From JBCCAG01 sp050331115 (GTDB taxonomy: Bacteria; Cyanobacteriota; Cyanobacteriia; CAKZMO01), in the NCBI GenBank assembly GCA_050331115.1, contig JBHJHD010000111.1, forward strand, positions 1 to 32,341: 32,341 nucleotides of DNA, written 5' to 3'. Below the pieces are notes generated by a model. The model ran no database searches and had not been told where the DNA came from. It saw nothing but the letters and a program-made list of their open reading frames with translations. Shown one piece after another: positions 29,788-32,341 of this stretch. The translations under genes and the position numbers were made by a program. The number at the start of each line of letters is the position of its first letter. Position 1 is the stretch's first letter.

Positions 29788-32341
29788 ATGGACACCGCAC
29801 CCACTGACCCTGCGCCACTGCTCATCCTTGTGGACGGTCACTCGCTAGCCTTTCGATCTTATTACGCCCACAGCCGCGGCGCCGACGGGGGGCTTCGCAC
29901 CTCAACCGGCATTCCCACCAGCGTCTCCTACGGATTCCTGCGCGCGCTATTCGACATGCTGCAGGCCGAAGCGCCGACCCACGCAGCGGTAGCCTTCGAC
30001 ATGGGGGCACCCACGTTTCGTCACGACGCTGACGATACCTACAAAGCCGGACGCCCCGACGCCCCAGAAGATTTTTTGCCGGATCTAGAAAACCTGCAGT
30101 CGGTGCTAGCGGCCCTCAAGGTTCCGATGCTAGCGATGGAAGGCTACGAAGCGGACGACATCATCGGCACGCTGGTGCGGCTCGGAAGCCAGGCGGGCTA
30201 CCGCATCAAAGTTCTCAGCGGCGATCGCGACCTGTTTCAGCTGGTCGATGACCACAAAGGCGTCAGCATCCTCTACCTCAGCAGCACCTTCGGTCCCCGC
30301 GCCTCGGCAGGGGCAATGGAAATTGGGGAGACCCAGGTGAGCGAAAAGCTAGGGGTGAGCGCGGCCCAGGTGGTAGATTACAAGGCCCTGTGCGGCGACC
30401 CTTCCGACAATATTCCCGGCGTCAAGGGGGTAGGCGCTAAAACCGCCGTCAAGCTGCTCAGCGAGTTCGACAGCCTGGAAAACATCTACGCCTCTTTGGA
30501 TCAGATCAAAGGCGCGGCCCGCAAGAAGCTGGAGGCGGGTCGAGAGGCGGCGCTGCACTCCCAATACCTGGCCCAAATCCATCTCGACGTCCCGATTGAG
30601 GTTGGAGTAGACCAGTGCAAGCTAGAGTCGTTTGATGTTGATCAGCTCGCGCCGCTGCTAGAAAAGCTAGAGCTGCGGCAGTTTCTCAAGACGCTGCCGC
30701 GCCTGCAGCAGGTTTTTATGGGGCAGACGGTCGAAGCGGCTGAGCCCGATGCGGTGGGCTCGGCCCTGCTTGCCGCGCCTGCGGACGACGACACCTGGTT
30801 CTTCAGCGCGGCCGACACCGAAGCCAGCGAGGCGGTCACTGAGGCGGCGATCGCCCCCCAAGTTGTCGACACATCCGAAAAGCTCGCCGACCTGGTCACC
30901 CTGCTCAAGACCCACAAGGACCCCAGCCATCCCGTGGCTTGGGACACAGAAACGACTGCCCTAGAGCCCCGAGACGCTAAGCTTGTGGGCCTAGGCTGCT
31001 GCTGGGGGCCAGAGCCCAGCGACCTTGCCTATATTCCCCTAAAGCACCAACAGGGGCGCTGCCTGCCAGTAACTGACGTCCTGGAGGCGCTGCGCCCGGT
31101 TTTAGAGCAAGATACGTATCCTAAGGCGCTACAGAACGCGAAATTTGACCGGCTGGTGCTGAGGGCGCAGGGCATTACCCTGGCGGGGGTAGTCTTCGAC
31201 AGCATGCTGGCGAGCTACGTGCTCAACCCCGAGGGCAGCCATAATCTGACGGACTTGGCCCTGCGCTATCTCAACGTAGGCATTCAGAGCTATAGCGATA
31301 TCGTCCCAAAAGGAAAAACTATCGATCAGCTGAGCATCGAAGATGTGGCTCAGTACTGCGGAGAAGATGTCCATACGACCTTCTTACTGGTGGCGCCGCT
31401 GCGGCAGGAGCTGGCGGCGCTCCCCAGCCTAGAGCGCCTCTTTGACGAAGTTGAGCTGCCCTTAGAGCCGGTGCTTTCGGAGATGGAATACTGCGGCATT
31501 CGCATTGATACCGACTACCTCAACGGCCTCTCGGTGATGCTGGAGGAGGATTTGGCGTCGCTGGAGCAGCGGGCTTACCAAGATGCGGGCACTGAGTTCA
31601 ACTTGGGCTCGCCTAAGCAGCTGAGCGAGCTGCTGTTTGATACCCTGAGTCTTGACCGTCGCAAATCCCGTAAAACCAAGACGGGATACTCCACCGACGC
31701 CGCCACCCTAGAAAAACTGCGGGGCGACCATCCCGTCATCGATGCCGTGGTAGAGTATCGGACCCTCTCGAAGCTAAAGTCCACCTACGTTGATGCCCTG
31801 CCGGACCTCGTGCGCACCGACACCGGGCGCATCCACACCGATTTCAACCAGGCCATCACGGCCACTGGGCGACTCTCCTCATCAAACCCCAATCTGCAGA
31901 ATATTCCCATCCGCACTGAGTTTAGCCGCAAGATTCGAGCCGCCTTCGTGCCACAGCCGGGGTGGCAGCTGGTCGCCGCTGACTATTCCCAAATCGAGCT
32001 GCGTATTCTGGCGCATCTGAGCCAGGAGCCGGTGCTGGTCAACGCCTATCAAAATAACGAAGACGTGCACAGCCTGACGGCGCGGCTGCTGTTTGACCGC
32101 GACGAGGTGACCTCCGATGAGCGGCGGCTCGGCAAAATTATCAACTTTGGCGTCATCTACGGCATGGGGGCGGTGCGTTTTGCCCGAGAAGCTGGGGTTG
32201 GTCGGGATGAGGCCCGCCTCTTTATTCAGCGGTTCAACGATCGCTACCCCAAGGTGATTGACTATTTGCAACGCATGCAGCGAGAATCGATCTCCCAGGG
32301 ATATGTCACCACCAACGAGGCCCGACGCCGCTACTTCAATA
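29788..32341 (+). CDS. polA: DNA polymerase I, 3' end beyond the window
   Basis: The first 851 codons of PolA are present; the gene continues past 32341. Residues about 12-290 form the 5'-3' exonuclease (LVDGHSLAFRSYYA, AVAFDMGAPTFRH, EGYEADDIIGTL, SGDRDLFQLV, GDPSDNIPGVKGVG). The proofreading domain (about 360-545) keeps its metal residues: D386-T-E388 (AWDTETT), NAKFD and YCGED. The polymerase domain has TGRLSSSNPNLQNIP, motif A with D732 (AADYSQIELRILAH), and the O-helix with K783, F787 and Y791 (GKIINFGVIYG). All three activities look competent. The ATG at 29788 gives MDTAPTDPAPLLILVDG; no strong ribosome site is seen. It fills gaps at Okazaki fragments and repairs DNA. Confidence 0.98.
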   Translation, partial: MDTAPTDPAPLLILVDGHSLAFRSYYAHSRGADGGLRTSTGIPTSVSYGFLRALFDMLQAEAPTHAAVAFDMGAPTFRHDADDTYKAGRPDAPEDFLPDLENLQSVLAALKVPMLAMEGYEADDIIGTLVRLGSQAGYRIKVLSGDRDLFQLVDDHKGVSILYLSSTFGPRASAGAMEIGETQVSEKLGVSAAQVVDYKALCGDPSDNIPGVKGVGAKTAVKLLSEFDSLENIYASLDQIKGAARKKLEAGREAALHSQYLAQIHLDVPIEVGVDQCKLESFDVDQLAPLLEKLELRQFLKTLPRLQQVFMGQTVEAAEPDAVGSALLAAPADDDTWFFSAADTEASEAVTEAAIAPQVVDTSEKLADLVTLLKTHKDPSHPVAWDTETTALEPRDAKLVGLGCCWGPEPSDLAYIPLKHQQGRCLPVTDVLEALRPVLEQDTYPKALQNAKFDRLVLRAQGITLAGVVFDSMLASYVLNPEGSHNLTDLALRYLNVGIQSYSDIVPKGKTIDQLSIEDVAQYCGEDVHTTFLLVAPLRQELAALPSLERLFDEVELPLEPVLSEMEYCGIRIDTDYLNGLSVMLEEDLASLEQRAYQDAGTEFNLGSPKQLSELLFDTLSLDRRKSRKTKTGYSTDAATLEKLRGDHPVIDAVVEYRTLSKLKSTYVDALPDLVRTDTGRIHTDFNQAITATGRLSSSNPNLQNIPIRTEFSRKIRAAFVPQPGWQLVAADYSQIELRILAHLSQEPVLVNAYQNNEDVHSLTARLLFDRDEVTSDERRLGKIINFGVIYGMGAVRFAREAGVGRDEARLFIQRFNDRYPKVIDYLQRMQRESISQGYVTTNEARRRYFN

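Noticed and set aside
29523..29807. 94-codon plus-strand frame ending inside polA
   Set aside because: It overlaps the start of polA, has no ribosome site and its composition follows T-rich intergenic DNA.

Overview
The window comes from a cyanobacterium. It carries a phycocyanin rod operon (cpcB-cpcA-cpcC-cpcD-cpcE-cpcF), psbO for the oxygen-evolving complex, a CpcS/CpeS-type bilin lyase, menA for phylloquinone and an RbcR-type LysR regulator. The octamer GCGATCGC (HIP1, typical of many cyanobacteria) occurs roughly 40 times by eye. The DNA is moderately GC-rich. The genus cannot be fixed from the sequence alone; a Leptolyngbya-like lineage is only a guess. No insertion sequence, prophage, CRISPR array, rRNA or intact tRNA was seen, so this reads as core chromosome.

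Layout. 1-5.8 kb: exported methionine sulfoxide reductase MsrA (-), a 39-codon exported-peptide ORF (+) with its own terminator, a one-POTRA Omp85-family outer-membrane protein (-), and a hybrid sensor kinase (+) whose receiver domain has lost all its key residues. 5.9-8.5 kb: a two-gene minus-strand unit with a tandem two-domain histidine phosphatase followed by a dihydroorotase-like protein missing metal ligands. 8.7-12.9 kb: CPBP membrane protease, SppA and nucleoside diphosphate kinase (+). 12.9-15.7 kb: TerC-family membrane protein (-), a protein with a possible Rad52/ERF-like fold (+), ClpP and a small conserved-looking protein (-). 16.0-22.6 kb: the photosynthesis block. psbO (+) converges on the cpc operon (-) at a shared palindromic terminator. 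Intercistronic stem-loops sit between cpcA and cpcC and between cpcC and cpcD. A long divergent region with a perfect 32-bp palindrome separates cpcB from the lyase gene. 22.6-27.5 kb: alanine racemase, menA, rbcR (+) and an NtcA-like Crp/Fnr regulator (-). 27.5-32.3 kb: a stand-alone ArgRS-like Add-1 plus DALR protein with no synthetase core, then polA, which runs off the end of the window.

How the genes fit together. The cpc genes encode the phycocyanin subunits, the rod linker, the rod cap and the CpcE/F lyase that loads the alpha subunit. The divergent CpcS-like protein probably loads the beta subunit at Cys82. PsbO, MenA and RbcR serve PSII, PSI and carbon fixation. The rest is housekeeping: protein quality control (ClpP, SppA, CPBP, MsrA), nucleotide metabolism (Ndk, DHOase-like), cell wall (Alr) and replication/repair (PolA, possibly the Rad52-like protein).

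No complete novel multi-gene system is evident. The best leads are single unusual proteins and structured intergenic DNA: the orphan ArgRS-like protein, the Rad52/ERF-like candidate, the degenerate-receiver kinase with a coding repeat inside its dimerisation hairpin, the ligand-deficient dihydroorotase, the extended CpcD and the 32-bp palindrome. Start sites were chosen by homology and ribosome-binding context and often differ from the longest possible reading frame.
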